From NCBI GenBank assembly GCA_018715595.1, contig DVLI01000026.1, positions 191,966 through 255,965 of the forward strand: a stretch of DNA of 64,000 nucleotides. The letters run 5' to 3'. Position 1 is the stretch's first letter. Each line of letters begins with the position of its first letter. A program made the translations under genes and the position numbers. The notes below the pieces were generated by a model, which was not told where the DNA came from, ran no database searches, and worked only from the letters and a program-made list of their open reading frames with translations. Positions 27,762-35,887 of the stretch are shown one piece after another. This DNA is from Candidatus Caccoplasma merdavium (GTDB lineage Bacteria > Bacteroidota > Bacteroidia > Bacteroidales > UBA11471).

Positions 27762-28265
27762 ATGATTGCACTGAATCTTCCCGAATACCCGTTCCGGCTC
27801 AAATCGGAAGAGGGAAAAACCTTCATATACGACGATTTGCGCAAGCGATTCGTCGCCCTTACTCCCGAAGAATGGGTTCGCCAGCATTTCGTACAGTACT
27901 TGATTCGGGAAAAAGGGTACCCTGCCGGCCGTATAGGGAATGAAATCTCCTTGATTCAGAACGGCCGCAAACGTCGTTGCGATACCGTAATATACGACAC
28001 ATACGGTCTTCCGTTTGTCATTGTCGAATACAAAGCTCCACATGTCGAGATCACGCAAGCCGTGTTCGACCAAATCGTGCGTTACAACTCCGTATTACAG
28101 GTTCGCTATCTCATTGTATCAAACGGCATTATGCATTATTGCTGCAAGGTCGATTATGTCCAAAACCAATGTCATTTTCTTTCAGACATACCTCAATATA
28201 GGGCATTGAATCACCCGGTAGACAAGGTATCACCTCCGATTGGTTCGAAGCCTGTTAAAAAGTAA
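27762..28265 (+). CDS. Stand-alone type I restriction R-subunit N-terminal-like (HSDR_N) nuclease-fold protein
   Basis: A 167-residue protein matching the HSDR_N domain alone. The PD-(D/E)xK-type catalytic pattern is seen as RRCDTVIYDTYGLPFVIVEYKAP (Asp about residue 73, then Glu-x-Lys), preceded by TPEEWVRQHFVQYLI and followed by a possible conserved Gln-containing helix (AVFDQIVRYNSVL). No helicase, HsdM or HsdS genes are nearby, so it is not part of a restriction system here. Many Bacteroidetes carry such a lone domain. A structure-specific or housekeeping nuclease role is possible, and its position next to holA hints at replication or repair, but this is inference. Confidence 0.8.
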   Translation: MIALNLPEYPFRLKSEEGKTFIYDDLRKRFVALTPEEWVRQHFVQYLIREKGYPAGRIGNEISLIQNGRKRRCDTVIYDTYGLPFVIVEYKAPHVEITQAVFDQIVRYNSVLQVRYLIVSNGIMHYCCKVDYVQNQCHFLSDIPQYRALNHPVDKVSPPIGSKPVKK

Positions 28266-28344
28266 CAAATAGGACGACAGACACAAACTTTTTTCTCTTT
28301 CAGACGTCTTTATGGATAAAGTTTCATTCATAAATTCACCTGTC

Positions 28345-28833
28345 ATGAAAAAGTATGTAATATTCATGTTTTTGTTGAGTATCCTCTCAATCCCGACCTT
28401 CGCACAACAAACCCCGCAACGGCACAACGCGACCAAAGCAATGCACAGCGTTTCCAAATCCGATGACATAAAAAGCCACAAGGGGAAAAACATGTCGGTG
28501 GCCGAAATGACCCAATCTCAGACCGATGATCTCAAAACCCTCCTGCAACTCTCCCATGAACAGACCCGGAAAGTATATGCCATACTCCTGCATGGAAATC
28601 AGATCGACAGCGTCAGAAACATGCAATTTGACAAAATGCGCAAAGAACAAAAAGCACAACATGCAGCACAGACCGAAGCCATCAAAAAATTGCTTACTCC
28701 CCAACAACAAGCAGCCATGAATGCCATACCGGCATTTGCTTGGGGAAAGGATATTCCCGACGGGATGAACTCCCGACATGATAATGGAGATAAAAAAGCA
28801 AAAGATACCACGAAAAGCAGACAAAAAAGATAA
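28345..28833 (+). CDS. Small exported protein with helical Spy/DUF4890-like core
   Basis: A 162-residue protein from the ATG at 28345, where MKKYVIFMFLLSILSIPTFA is a signal peptide (the frame opens 33 bp earlier). The mature part is Gln/Lys/His-rich; its middle (TQSQTDDLKTLLQLSHEQTRKVYAIL ... KMRKEQKAQHAAQTEAIKKLLTPQQQAAM) is predicted helical and resembles the LTxxQ-type repeats of Spy/CpxP-like periplasmic chaperone proteins. The C-terminal 30 residues are lysine-rich and disordered. The role is unproven. It is a single gene with a strong terminator. Confidence 0.6.
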   Translation: MKKYVIFMFLLSILSIPTFAQQTPQRHNATKAMHSVSKSDDIKSHKGKNMSVAEMTQSQTDDLKTLLQLSHEQTRKVYAILLHGNQIDSVRNMQFDKMRKEQKAQHAAQTEAIKKLLTPQQQAAMNAIPAFAWGKDIPDGMNSRHDNGDKKAKDTTKSRQKR

Positions 28834-28887
28834 CGACAAAGTACTTTCAACCTCCACAAAAGAGAAAAAATAATCCCCTCGGGATAT

Positions 28888-28919
28888 AACGCAGTGCGGC
28901 ATATCGCACTGCGTTTTTT
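28888..28919 (+). terminator. Rho-independent terminator before radA
   Basis: Perfect 11-bp stem (28888-28898 with 28905-28915; AACGCAGTGCG / CGCACTGCGTT), 6-base loop, T run to 28919. Confidence 0.9.
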
Positions 28920-28950
28920 ATATCAAAGATAATGAAGATTCTACCCGCTC

Positions 28951-28985
28951 TTTGAAAAAAGTTCATAGAGAAAACACTATCTTTG
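28951..28985 (+). promoter_or_regulatory. Promoter of the radA operon
   Basis: TTTG (28951-28954), 23-bp spacer, TATCTTTG (28978-28985). The -7 element is 26 bp before the chosen radA ATG, which supports that start over the longer frame. Confidence 0.6.
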
Positions 28986-29011
28986 CTCATTCTTTCCAGA
29001 AAGGCAAAAAT

Positions 29012-30382
29012 ATGGCCAAACTCAAAACGATATATGTATGTACCCAATGTGGTGCCGAATCGCCCAAATGGCTCGGTAAATGCCCGTCATGCGGAGAATG
29101 GAACAGTTATGTCGAGGAAGTAATCAGTTCCAAACCGACAACGGCACAAAATATTTCCTTCCACTCCGAATCGGGACGTTCCAAACCTCAAAAGCTCGAC
29201 GACATTTCTGTGGCACAAGAGGAACGCATCGACCTGCACGACGATGAGCTCAACCGCGTTTTGGGGGGCGGCCTCGTTCCCGGCTCCATGGTACTGATAG
29301 GCGGGGAACCCGGTATCGGGAAATCGACGCTTGTCCTGCAAACGGTTTTGCGCCTTTCGGGGAAAAAGGTCCTTTATGTCTCGGGCGAAGAGAGTGCTCG
29401 CCAACTGAAAATGCGGGCCGACCGCCTGCAAGGGAACAATCCCGATTGCTACATCGTGTGCGAGACGGCTCTCGAAGAGATATTCACCCACATACGCCAG
29501 GTAAAGCCCGAGATTGTCATTATCGACTCCATACAGACCATCTCGACGCAAAACATCGAATCTTCCCCGGGAAGCATTACCCAAGTCAGAGAATGTGCCG
29601 CAGCCATATTGAAATTTGCCAAAGAATCGCACACCCCGGTGCTGCTCATAGGTCACATCAACAAGGAGGGCAGCATTGCCGGCCCCAAAGTATTGGAACA
29701 TATCGTCGACGCGGTTTTGCAATTCGAAGGCGACCGGCACTATATGTATCGCATCTTGCGCTCGATTAAAAACCGTTTTGGCAGCACCGCCGAACTGGGT
29801 ATCTACGAAATGATGCAAAACGGACTGCGCGAAGTAAGCAACCCCTCGGAGTTGCTGCTCACCCAAGACCGGGAAGGGCTAAGCGGAGTCGCCATATCGG
29901 CAGCCATCGAAGGCATACGGCCTTTTCTTATCGAAGTGCAATCGCTGGTAAGCACGGCCGCCTACGGCACCCCCCAACGGTCGGCGACCGGATTCGACCT
30001 GCGCCGCATGAACATGTTGCTGGCCGTGCTCGAAAAAAGAGTCGGTTTCAAACTGGCGCAAAAAGATGTATTCCTCAACATTGCCGGCGGACTGAAAGTC
30101 AACGACCCGGCCATGGATTTGGGCGTCATCAGTGCGATTTTGTCTTCGAACATGGACTTGGCCATAGAACGCAACGTGGCCATGACGGGAGAAGTTGGCC
30201 TTTCGGGTGAAATACGCCCGGTGACCCGGGTCGAGCAACGCATTCTCGAAGCCGAGAAACTCGGCTTCGGCCGTATTCTCGTTCCCGTGCACAACCTCAA
30301 AGGTTTCGACACAAAACGTCTTCAAATCGAAATCATTCCGGTGCGGAAAGTCGAAGAGGCATTCCGTCAATTATTTGGATAA
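29012..30382 (+). CDS. radA: DNA repair protein RadA
   Basis: A 456-residue RadA (Sms). It begins MAKLKTIYVC with the C4 zinc finger CTQCGAESPKWLGKCPSCGEW, then a RecA-like ATPase core with Walker A GGEPGIGKSTLV, the RadA-specific KNRFGS motif, and a C-terminal Lon-protease-like domain (AGGLKVNDPAMDLGVISAIL). RadA drives branch migration of recombination intermediates. The ATG at 29012 is preferred because the promoter element sits inside the longer frame. The stop codon is followed after one base by the ATG of the FAD oxidoreductase gene, so they are translationally close. Confidence 0.95.
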   Translation: MAKLKTIYVCTQCGAESPKWLGKCPSCGEWNSYVEEVISSKPTTAQNISFHSESGRSKPQKLDDISVAQEERIDLHDDELNRVLGGGLVPGSMVLIGGEPGIGKSTLVLQTVLRLSGKKVLYVSGEESARQLKMRADRLQGNNPDCYIVCETALEEIFTHIRQVKPEIVIIDSIQTISTQNIESSPGSITQVRECAAAILKFAKESHTPVLLIGHINKEGSIAGPKVLEHIVDAVLQFEGDRHYMYRILRSIKNRFGSTAELGIYEMMQNGLREVSNPSELLLTQDREGLSGVAISAAIEGIRPFLIEVQSLVSTAAYGTPQRSATGFDLRRMNMLLAVLEKRVGFKLAQKDVFLNIAGGLKVNDPAMDLGVISAILSSNMDLAIERNVAMTGEVGLSGEIRPVTRVEQRILEAEKLGFGRILVPVHNLKGFDTKRLQIEIIPVRKVEEAFRQLFG

Positions 30383-30383
30383 T

Positions 30384-31949
30384 ATGGTCAAAGAAATCTC
30401 CATCAGGATACTACCCCAACAAGCCGCAACGGAAAACGGAATCAAGGATTTTCTGGGTCGGGAATATGCGCTCAACAAGAATGAGATTCAAGCCGTCAGG
30501 ATATTGAAACGCTCTATCGACGCCCGGAAACGGCAGGTATTCATCAATCTGACCGTCCGCATCTACATCAACGAACAGCCGCAAGACGACCTCTTCACAC
30601 CCATCTCCTACGGAGACGTATCTGACAGACAACCGGCGGTCGTCGTAGGTGCCGGACCGGCCGGACTCTTTGCCGCACTCCGACTCATCGAACTGGGTAT
30701 GCGCCCCATCGTCCTCGAACGGGGACAGGACGTCCACCAACGACGCAAAGACATCGCCCGCATCAGTCGCGAACACATTGTCGACAACGAGTCGAACTAT
30801 TGTTTTGGCGAAGGCGGTGCCGGAGCTTTCTCCGACGGGAAATTATACACTCGCAGCAAAAAGCGAGGCTCGGTCGAGCGCATTCTGTCCATTCTCTGCC
30901 AGCACGGAGCCTCGCCCGCCATACTTTCCGATGCTCACCCGCACATCGGTACCGACAAGTTGCCGTTGGTCATAGAAAACATTCGCCACACGATTCTGCG
31001 TTCAGGAGGTGAAGTAAGATTTGGGACACGCGTAGACGAACTTATATTTGACAATCAAAAAGTTATTGGCGTCAAATCTCACGACGGGAACATTTTTTAC
31101 GGGCCGGTAATTTTAGCAACAGGACATTCAGCGCGGGACATATACTACTACTTGCACACCCACGATATAGCACTTGAAGCAAAAGGTTTCGCCGTTGGAG
31201 TGCGCCTCGAACACCCCCAAGAACTTATCGACCGCATACAATACCACAACCCCGCCGGTCGTGGACGTTATCTTCCGGCAGCCGAGTACAGCTTTGTCAC
31301 ACAGGTCGACGGTCGCGGGGTCTATTCGTTCTGCATGTGTCCCGGAGGTTTTGTCGTACCCGCTGCCAGTGGACAAAATCAATTGGTCGTCAATGGTATG
31401 TCTCCCTCAAACCGAGGTTCGCGCTGGGCCAACTCGGGCATGGTGGTCGAGATACGTCCCGAAGACCTTCCCGGTTATGAAACCGGTGATGTCTTGGCCG
31501 GCATCAAGTTCCAAGAAGAAATCGAAAGGCAATGCTTTGTCAACGGGAACTGCCGACAGACGGCCCCGGCTCAACGCATGACCGACTTCGTACACGGGAA
31601 AATATCGGCCGACTTACCTTCTTCCTCATACGCTCCCGGCGTCCTGTCATCGCCATTGCACTTTTGGATGCCCGAATTTATCACGCGTCGACTTCGTCAA
31701 GGATTTCTCCACTTCGGACAAATATCCCACGGATTCCTTACACGCGAAGCTCTTATGATAGGCGTCGAAACCCGCACCTCTTCGCCCGTGCGCATACCCA
31801 GAGACAATGAGTCATTGAACCATATTGGTCTCGAAGGTCTTTATCCTTGTGGTGAGGGTGCCGGATATGCCGGAGGCATCGTCTCGGCAGCTATTGACGG
31901 AGAGCGATGCGCCGAAGCACTTGCCCAAAAGTATCAATCACATAATTAA
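30384..31949 (+). CDS. FAD-dependent dehydrogenase of the YtfP-like family
   Basis: A 521-residue flavoprotein from the ATG at 30384, one base after the radA stop; a TTG three codons earlier would overlap radA and is less likely. About 85 N-terminal residues precede the Rossmann dinucleotide motif VVVGAGPAGLFAALRLIELG. The FAD-binding segment also includes NYCFGEGGAGAFSDGKLYTR, VILATGHSARDIYYYL and the C-terminal PCGEGAGYAGGIVSAAIDG. This family is widespread and has no firm substrate. It is the middle gene of radA / oxidoreductase / cstA, and no functional link to either neighbour is evident. Confidence 0.85.
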   Translation: MVKEISIRILPQQAATENGIKDFLGREYALNKNEIQAVRILKRSIDARKRQVFINLTVRIYINEQPQDDLFTPISYGDVSDRQPAVVVGAGPAGLFAALRLIELGMRPIVLERGQDVHQRRKDIARISREHIVDNESNYCFGEGGAGAFSDGKLYTRSKKRGSVERILSILCQHGASPAILSDAHPHIGTDKLPLVIENIRHTILRSGGEVRFGTRVDELIFDNQKVIGVKSHDGNIFYGPVILATGHSARDIYYYLHTHDIALEAKGFAVGVRLEHPQELIDRIQYHNPAGRGRYLPAAEYSFVTQVDGRGVYSFCMCPGGFVVPAASGQNQLVVNGMSPSNRGSRWANSGMVVEIRPEDLPGYETGDVLAGIKFQEEIERQCFVNGNCRQTAPAQRMTDFVHGKISADLPSSSYAPGVLSSPLHFWMPEFITRRLRQGFLHFGQISHGFLTREALMIGVETRTSSPVRIPRDNESLNHIGLEGLYPCGEGAGYAGGIVSAAIDGERCAEALAQKYQSHN

Positions 31950-31960
31950 TACATTTCATT

Positions 31961-33412
31961 ATGATCTCTTTTTGTATTGCATTGGCAACCTTGCTCATTG
32001 GTTACTTTGTTTATGGAAAATTTGTTGAGCGCATTTTCGGCATCGACCCGTCAAGAAAAACCCCGGCCGTTGCCAATCCCGATGGGGTGGATTTCGTTCC
32101 ACTACCCAGTTGGAAAATATTTATGATTCAGTTCCTAAATATCGCCGGACTGGGCCCGATTTTCGGTGCCATCATGGGAGCTAAATTCGGGGTCTCCTCC
32201 TTCCTGTGGATTGTTTTCGGTACCATTTTTGCCGGAGCCGTACATGACTTCCTGGCAGGCATGATTTCCCTCCGCCACAACGGTGAAAGCCTCCCCGAAA
32301 CCATTGGTCGGTATTTGGGTATCACCGCCAAGCAAGTCATGCGATGCTTCACCGTTATTCTCATGATTCTGGTAGGAGTCGTATTCGTTGCCGGACCGGC
32401 CGATTTGCTGGCCATGCTTACCCCCGAGCATCTCGACTCGACATTTTGGATTTATGTCATTTTTGCCTATTACATTTTGGCAACGATGTTCCCCATCGAC
32501 AAAATCATAGGACGCATCTACCCCATCTTTGCCGTAGCGCTCATATTCATGGCCATCGGCATTCTGATTATGTTGCTTGTCACCTTCCCCGACATACCTG
32601 AGATTACCGATGGTCTCTCCAATAAATCGGCCGATCCGGTCAATAACCCGATATTCCCCATGATGTTTATCAGCATCGCCTGCGGTGCCATATCGGGATT
32701 CCACGCCACACAGTCGCCACTTATGGCACGCTGCATGACCAACGAACGCCAAGGACGCGGCATATTTTACGGAGCCATGATCACCGAGGGTATCGTCGCA
32801 CTGATTTGGGCCGCTGCTGCCACTTACTTTTTCAGCCCCGAAGGCCAGGCATTCTTCAACGTAACCGAGCCTGACAAAATAAACGGGAACTCGGCCATCA
32901 TCGTCGACCTCATATCCAAAGGTTGGTTGGGCATTGTGGGTGGAGCGCTGGCTATACTTGGAGTGGTTGCCGCCCCCATCACGTCGGGAGACACGGCATT
33001 CCGTTCGGCACGACTCATTGTCGCCGACTTTTTGCATGTCGAGCAACGCAGCATTCTCAAACGGCTGTATATTTCTGTACCGCTCTTCTTGGTAGCCATC
33101 GTCATTCTCATTTACAATCTCTCCGACCCGGCCGGATTTGAAAAGATTTGGCGGTACTTTGCATGGAGCAACCAAGCTCTTGCGGTCTTCACATTGTGGG
33201 CTATCACCATTTATCTTTCACAAAAAGGGAAACCCTATTGGATTACACTCATACCGGCACTTTTCATGATGACTGTCGTACTCACCTATATATTGTTCGA
33301 CCGTTCGGGCATAGCACTCTCCTACACCAACTCGATTGTCATCTCATTGATTATCACAGCGGCCTCGGCCATATATTTCTTTGTGCGCCGTACCGCAAAC
33401 AAAAGAATCTAA
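31961..33412 (+). CDS. cstA: CstA-family carbon starvation protein (pyruvate/peptide transporter)
   Basis: A 483-residue polytopic membrane protein with about 12-13 hydrophobic helices. It contains the CstA signatures YGKFVERIFGIDPSRKTPA, FLNIAGLGPIFGAIMGAKFG, the helix starting GAVHDFLAGMISLRHNGESLPE and GFHATQSPLMARC. CstA proteins import pyruvate or peptides in starving cells. This is the short form: E. coli CstA is about 700 residues, and the missing part is the C-terminal extension. It follows the oxidoreductase by 11 bp. A 15-bp hairpin lies 19 bp after the stop. Confidence 0.9.
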   Translation: MISFCIALATLLIGYFVYGKFVERIFGIDPSRKTPAVANPDGVDFVPLPSWKIFMIQFLNIAGLGPIFGAIMGAKFGVSSFLWIVFGTIFAGAVHDFLAGMISLRHNGESLPETIGRYLGITAKQVMRCFTVILMILVGVVFVAGPADLLAMLTPEHLDSTFWIYVIFAYYILATMFPIDKIIGRIYPIFAVALIFMAIGILIMLLVTFPDIPEITDGLSNKSADPVNNPIFPMMFISIACGAISGFHATQSPLMARCMTNERQGRGIFYGAMITEGIVALIWAAAATYFFSPEGQAFFNVTEPDKINGNSAIIVDLISKGWLGIVGGALAILGVVAAPITSGDTAFRSARLIVADFLHVEQRSILKRLYISVPLFLVAIVILIYNLSDPAGFEKIWRYFAWSNQALAVFTLWAITIYLSQKGKPYWITLIPALFMMTVVLTYILFDRSGIALSYTNSIVISLIITAASAIYFFVRRTANKRI

Positions 33413-33431
33413 ATTCTCATTGTCCCATACC

Positions 33432-33468
33432 GATAAAGGTCGGCAGCAACAGGCTGTCGACCTTTATC
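33432..33468 (+). terminator. Hairpin after cstA, probable terminator
   Basis: A 15-bp stem (33432-33446 with 33454-33468, one G-T pair) with a 7-base loop. The following bases are ATATAATG, not a T run, so termination may be weak or Rho-assisted. Confidence 0.55.
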
Positions 33469-33544
33469 ATATAATGAGGTTTAAGCAGCAACATCTTGCA
33501 TGCGACACACATAGAGCAGATTCTCACGGCATGCTGAAATTATA

Positions 33545-33575
33545 TTTGCAATAACAAAAAAATATACTACCTTTG
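33545..33575 (+). promoter_or_regulatory. Promoter of tRNA-Pro
   Basis: TTTG (33545-33548), 19-bp spacer, TACCTTTG (33568-33575): full consensus, 13 bp before the first base of the tRNA. Confidence 0.8.
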
Positions 33576-33588
33576 TGGCCGTGAAAAA

Positions 33589-33663
33589 CGGGGTGTAGCG
33601 CAGTCCGGTTAGCGCACCTGCTTTGGGAGCAGGGGGTCGCGAGTTCGAATCTCGCCACCCCGA
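33589..33663 (+). tRNA. tRNA-Pro (anticodon TGG)
   Basis: A 75-nt cloverleaf. Acceptor CGGGGTG pairs with CACCCCG at 33656-33662, with discriminator A at 33663. Anticodon stem CCTGC/GCAGG at 33617-33621 and 33629-33633 encloses TTTGGGA, giving anticodon TGG at 33624-33626. The T-loop is TTCGAAT. CCA is not encoded. It is a single tRNA with its own promoter and a 16-bp terminator hairpin. No integrated element is attached to its 3' end. Confidence 0.97.
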
Positions 33664-33670
33664 CACAACG

Positions 33671-33707
33671 AAACGGGTAGATAATCGATATGATTATCTA
33701 CCCGTTT
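33671..33707 (+). terminator. Terminator of tRNA-Pro
   Basis: Perfect 16-bp stem (33671-33686 with 33692-33707), 5-base loop, followed by CTATTTT. It begins 8 bp after the tRNA. Confidence 0.8.
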
Positions 33708-33775
33708 CTATTTTCCGACTGTTTATGGGATTATCGGGACTTATAATCTGCATAATTCCCGACAGCCGCCTGCCA

Positions 33776-34033
33776 TTATTTCTCCGACGAGCATATCATG
33801 CAAGGTCTTCGACCCATTTTCTCGGCGGCTTCGACCGAGTACACCTTTACTCGACCACGGCATTGTTTCAGAGAGGGACACTCTTTGTCGAGATGATAGG
33901 TCGAAGCATAACCGCCGGTACAAAGGAAGGCGATAACCACTCTCACAGGAGGCTTCACGGCCGAGACCTTACTCCCCTCGAAAAAAGGCAGGACAATCGC
34001 CATAAAGACGATTGTCAATCCACGACGCCACAT
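33776..34033 (-). CDS. Small secreted/anchored cysteine-rich protein
   Basis: An 85-residue protein. It opens with a hydrophobic segment (RGLTIVFMAIVLPFF) that acts as a signal or anchor, and has a compact C-terminal domain with four cysteines and a histidine in the order CTGGYASTYHLDKECPSLKQC ... MGRRPCMIC, reading as a small metal-binding (zinc-ribbon-like) fold. I recall the pattern Y-H-x-x-x-x-C-x-x-L-x-x-C ... K-M-G-R-x-P-C-x-x-C from many Bacteroidales proteins of unknown function. It is last in the operon META lipoprotein / nitroreductase / this gene, 6 bp after the nitroreductase stop. No function is assigned. Confidence 0.65.
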   Translation of the reverse strand: MWRRGLTIVFMAIVLPFFEGSKVSAVKPPVRVVIAFLCTGGYASTYHLDKECPSLKQCRGRVKVYSVEAAEKMGRRPCMICSSEK

Positions 34034-34039
34034 AAATTA

Positions 34040-34678
34040 TCAATCGATAAATTTCACTTTGCCAGCATCACGGGGCTTGGCTGCGGGTGCTTCATCGGGA
34101 TAACCCACGGCAATCGCATAGAGCAGTTCATAATCATCGGGGAGTTGCAGTTGCTCGACATATACGGCGGCTTCTTTGCTTTCTTTCATAAAGCGTATCG
34201 GACTCCCGAGACAGCAGGTACCCAATCCCATCGACTGGGCTGCCAACATGATGTTCTCACTCAGCAATCCACAATCGAATTGTGCCTCTCCGCTTTTGGG
34301 CGATGCCACAAAAATCACGGCAGGAGCGTTGCGGAACATATTTTTGAAATTGGGGTCTTCTCCCGCTTTCGGGTTGGCTTCGAGATAGATGGCTGTTATG
34401 CCATTGATATATTCGGGATTATCGACAACCCGCACCTGCCATTGTTGGCGGTTCACAGCACTTGGAGCGTTGATGCCACACTCGGTCAAAATTTGCAACG
34501 TGTCACGGGAAACGGGTTTCTCCTGATACTTGCGTATGCTACGACGTTCCATGATGGTTTTAACCACAAGGTTCTCTTCATTTGCGGCAACTTCGTTGTT
34601 TTGCGGTGCCGGCGAACATGATACTACGGCCACAGCCATGGCCAGACTCATAAGGCCAATTAAATTCTTTCTTTTCAT
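34040..34678 (-). CDS. Nitroreductase-family lipoprotein
   Basis: A 212-residue protein from the ATG at 34678 (a second ATG three codons upstream is possible). It starts with a lipoprotein signal peptide (KRKNLIGLMSLAMAVAVVSC), unusual for this normally cytoplasmic FMN-enzyme family. The rest is a typical nitroreductase: ERRSIRKYQEKPVSRDTL at the N-terminus (FMN-phosphate arginines), NAPSAVNRQQWQVRVV, and a C-terminal AAQSMGLGTCCLGSP / YELLYAIAVGYPDE. It probably reduces quinones or nitro compounds at the envelope. It sits 13 bp downstream of the META gene (12 bases between). Confidence 0.88.
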   Translation of the reverse strand: MKRKNLIGLMSLAMAVAVVSCSPAPQNNEVAANEENLVVKTIMERRSIRKYQEKPVSRDTLQILTECGINAPSAVNRQQWQVRVVDNPEYINGITAIYLEANPKAGEDPNFKNMFRNAPAVIFVASPKSGEAQFDCGLLSENIMLAAQSMGLGTCCLGSPIRFMKESKEAAVYVEQLQLPDDYELLYAIAVGYPDEAPAAKPRDAGKVKFID

Positions 34679-34690
34679 ACTTGGCAATAT

Positions 34691-35104
34691 TTATAATACT
34701 GATACCAACGACATAATCTCTTCTTTCTTGTCATTGTAAAAGTAGAGATACGTTTTGTCTTTCTTCTCTTTCACATCAAAGGTGTTTGTTTCGTTGAAGG
34801 CACGCATGATTTCACCCTCCGATAACGCATCGGGGCACGCCATCATCGTTGTTGCCAGATTTTTAAGGGACAGGGTCTGTTTTTCCGAAACCGAATAAGG
34901 TCCGAAGAAGCGGTTGCAACCATTACAGCCCGACACCTGCATGGCCTGGGTATCGAACGTGATTATGGCCGTATCGACCACAACGACAGGCTGTCCGTAG
35001 GCAGTCTCAATCAACCACGAACCTTCCAGCGAAACATTTTTGGAGGAGCAGGCCCCCAACATCATCAAAATGGCCGTTGCGGCCATGAAATAAAACTTTT
35101 TCAT
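34691..35104 (-). CDS. META-domain lipoprotein (HslJ-like)
   Basis: A 137-residue lipoprotein: signal peptide KKFYFMAATAILMMLGAC with lipobox cysteine at residue 19, then a single META domain. The domain carries the signatures LEGSWLIETAYGQP, the cysteine-containing GCNGCNRFFGPY and LATTMMACPD. META proteins such as HslJ are envelope proteins linked to stress or novobiocin tolerance in E. coli; the molecular role is unknown. It is the first gene of a three-gene operon with a full-consensus promoter. Confidence 0.88.
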   Translation of the reverse strand: MKKFYFMAATAILMMLGACSSKNVSLEGSWLIETAYGQPVVVVDTAIITFDTQAMQVSGCNGCNRFFGPYSVSEKQTLSLKNLATTMMACPDALSEGEIMRAFNETNTFDVKEKKDKTYLYFYNDKKEEIMSLVSVL

Positions 35105-35141
35105 AACAACATCTAACGATTAAAATACTTATACATTTCAA

Positions 35142-35173
35142 CAAATATAAGAAGAAATATTTCTTTTGCCAAA
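35142..35173 (-). promoter_or_regulatory. Promoter of the META/nitroreductase/Cys-rich operon
   Basis: On the minus strand TTTG (35170-35173), 20-bp spacer, TATATTTG (35142-35149). Full consensus, 37 bp before the META start. Confidence 0.75.
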
Positions 35174-35263
35174 CGTCACCACATCAATTACGTCAAATAT
35201 TACGCCATAAATTTTCTCTTTGCAATTCTCAATTTTTCTTTTTTAGGAAAGAAACAAGATTCG

Positions 35264-35295
35264 TTTGGGTATGACAAACGATTTTTCTACCTTTG
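35264..35295 (+). promoter_or_regulatory. Promoter of the tsaC operon
   Basis: TTTG (35264-35267), 20-bp spacer, TACCTTTG (35288-35295), full consensus. It lies inside the longer open frame of tsaC and therefore fixes the real start downstream at 35319. Confidence 0.75.
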
Positions 35296-35318
35296 TTTTC
35301 GATAAAAAAGCTCGAAAT

Positions 35319-35885
35319 ATGATAGAAGATGACATAAAAAAAGCCTGCGAAGTCATGGAGAAAGGCGGGCTTATTCTCTATCCGACCGACACGATTTGGG
35401 GCATCGGTTGCGATGCCACCAACGAAGAGGCCGTGAAACGGGTATATGAAATAAAAAACCGCATCGACAGCAAGGCACTGATCATATTGGTCGACAAACC
35501 GGCCAAAGTCGACTTCTATGTACGCGAGGTTCCCGAGATTGCTTGGGACCTTATCGAGGTGGCCGACAAGCCACTGACCATTGTGTATCCTCACGCCCGC
35601 AACTTGGCACCGAATGTCTTGGCGCAAGATGGCAGCGTAGGCATACGCATCACCCGGGAAGAATTTTCTCGGAAACTGTGCGAACGATTCAGGAAAGCAA
35701 TCGTTTCGACATCGGCCAACATCAGCGGCCAACCCTCCCCGGCATGCTTTGCCGAAATCTCCGACGAGATAAAACAGGCTGTCGATTACATCGTCACCTA
35801 CCGTCAGGAGGACCCGACGAAACCCGCACCATCGAGTGTCATCGCCATTGGTGACGGAGGTGTCATAAAAATACTACGACCCTGA
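35319..35885 (+). CDS. tsaC: Threonylcarbamoyl-AMP synthase (TsaC/YrdC/Sua5 family)
   Basis: A 188-residue YrdC-domain protein from the ATG at 35319. The family motifs are GGLILYPTDTIWGIGCDATN (substrate loop), the KNR segment followed by KALIILVDKP, VGIRITREEFSR, and the nucleotide-binding IVSTSANISGQPSP. It makes threonylcarbamoyl-AMP for t6A37 in ANN-decoding tRNAs. The frame is open 54 bp further upstream (a TTG start), but a consensus promoter occupies that stretch. It is the first gene of a compact operon: the next gene follows after 2 bp. Confidence 0.93.
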   Translation: MIEDDIKKACEVMEKGGLILYPTDTIWGIGCDATNEEAVKRVYEIKNRIDSKALIILVDKPAKVDFYVREVPEIAWDLIEVADKPLTIVYPHARNLAPNVLAQDGSVGIRITREEFSRKLCERFRKAIVSTSANISGQPSPACFAEISDEIKQAVDYIVTYRQEDPTKPAPSSVIAIGDGGVIKILRP

Positions 35886-35887
35886 AA

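Noticed and set aside
27762..28265. Type I restriction-modification system
   Set aside because: Only the N-terminal nuclease-like domain is present; there is no methylase, specificity or helicase gene in the neighbourhood.
33481..33666. A 61-codon minus-strand frame (starts MSGWRDSNSRPPAPKAGAL)
   Set aside because: This is the well-known false frame produced by the antisense of tRNA-Pro.
33589..33776. Integrated element at the 3' end of tRNA-Pro
   Set aside because: No repeat of the tRNA 3' end and no integrase gene were found; a terminator and ordinary genes follow.
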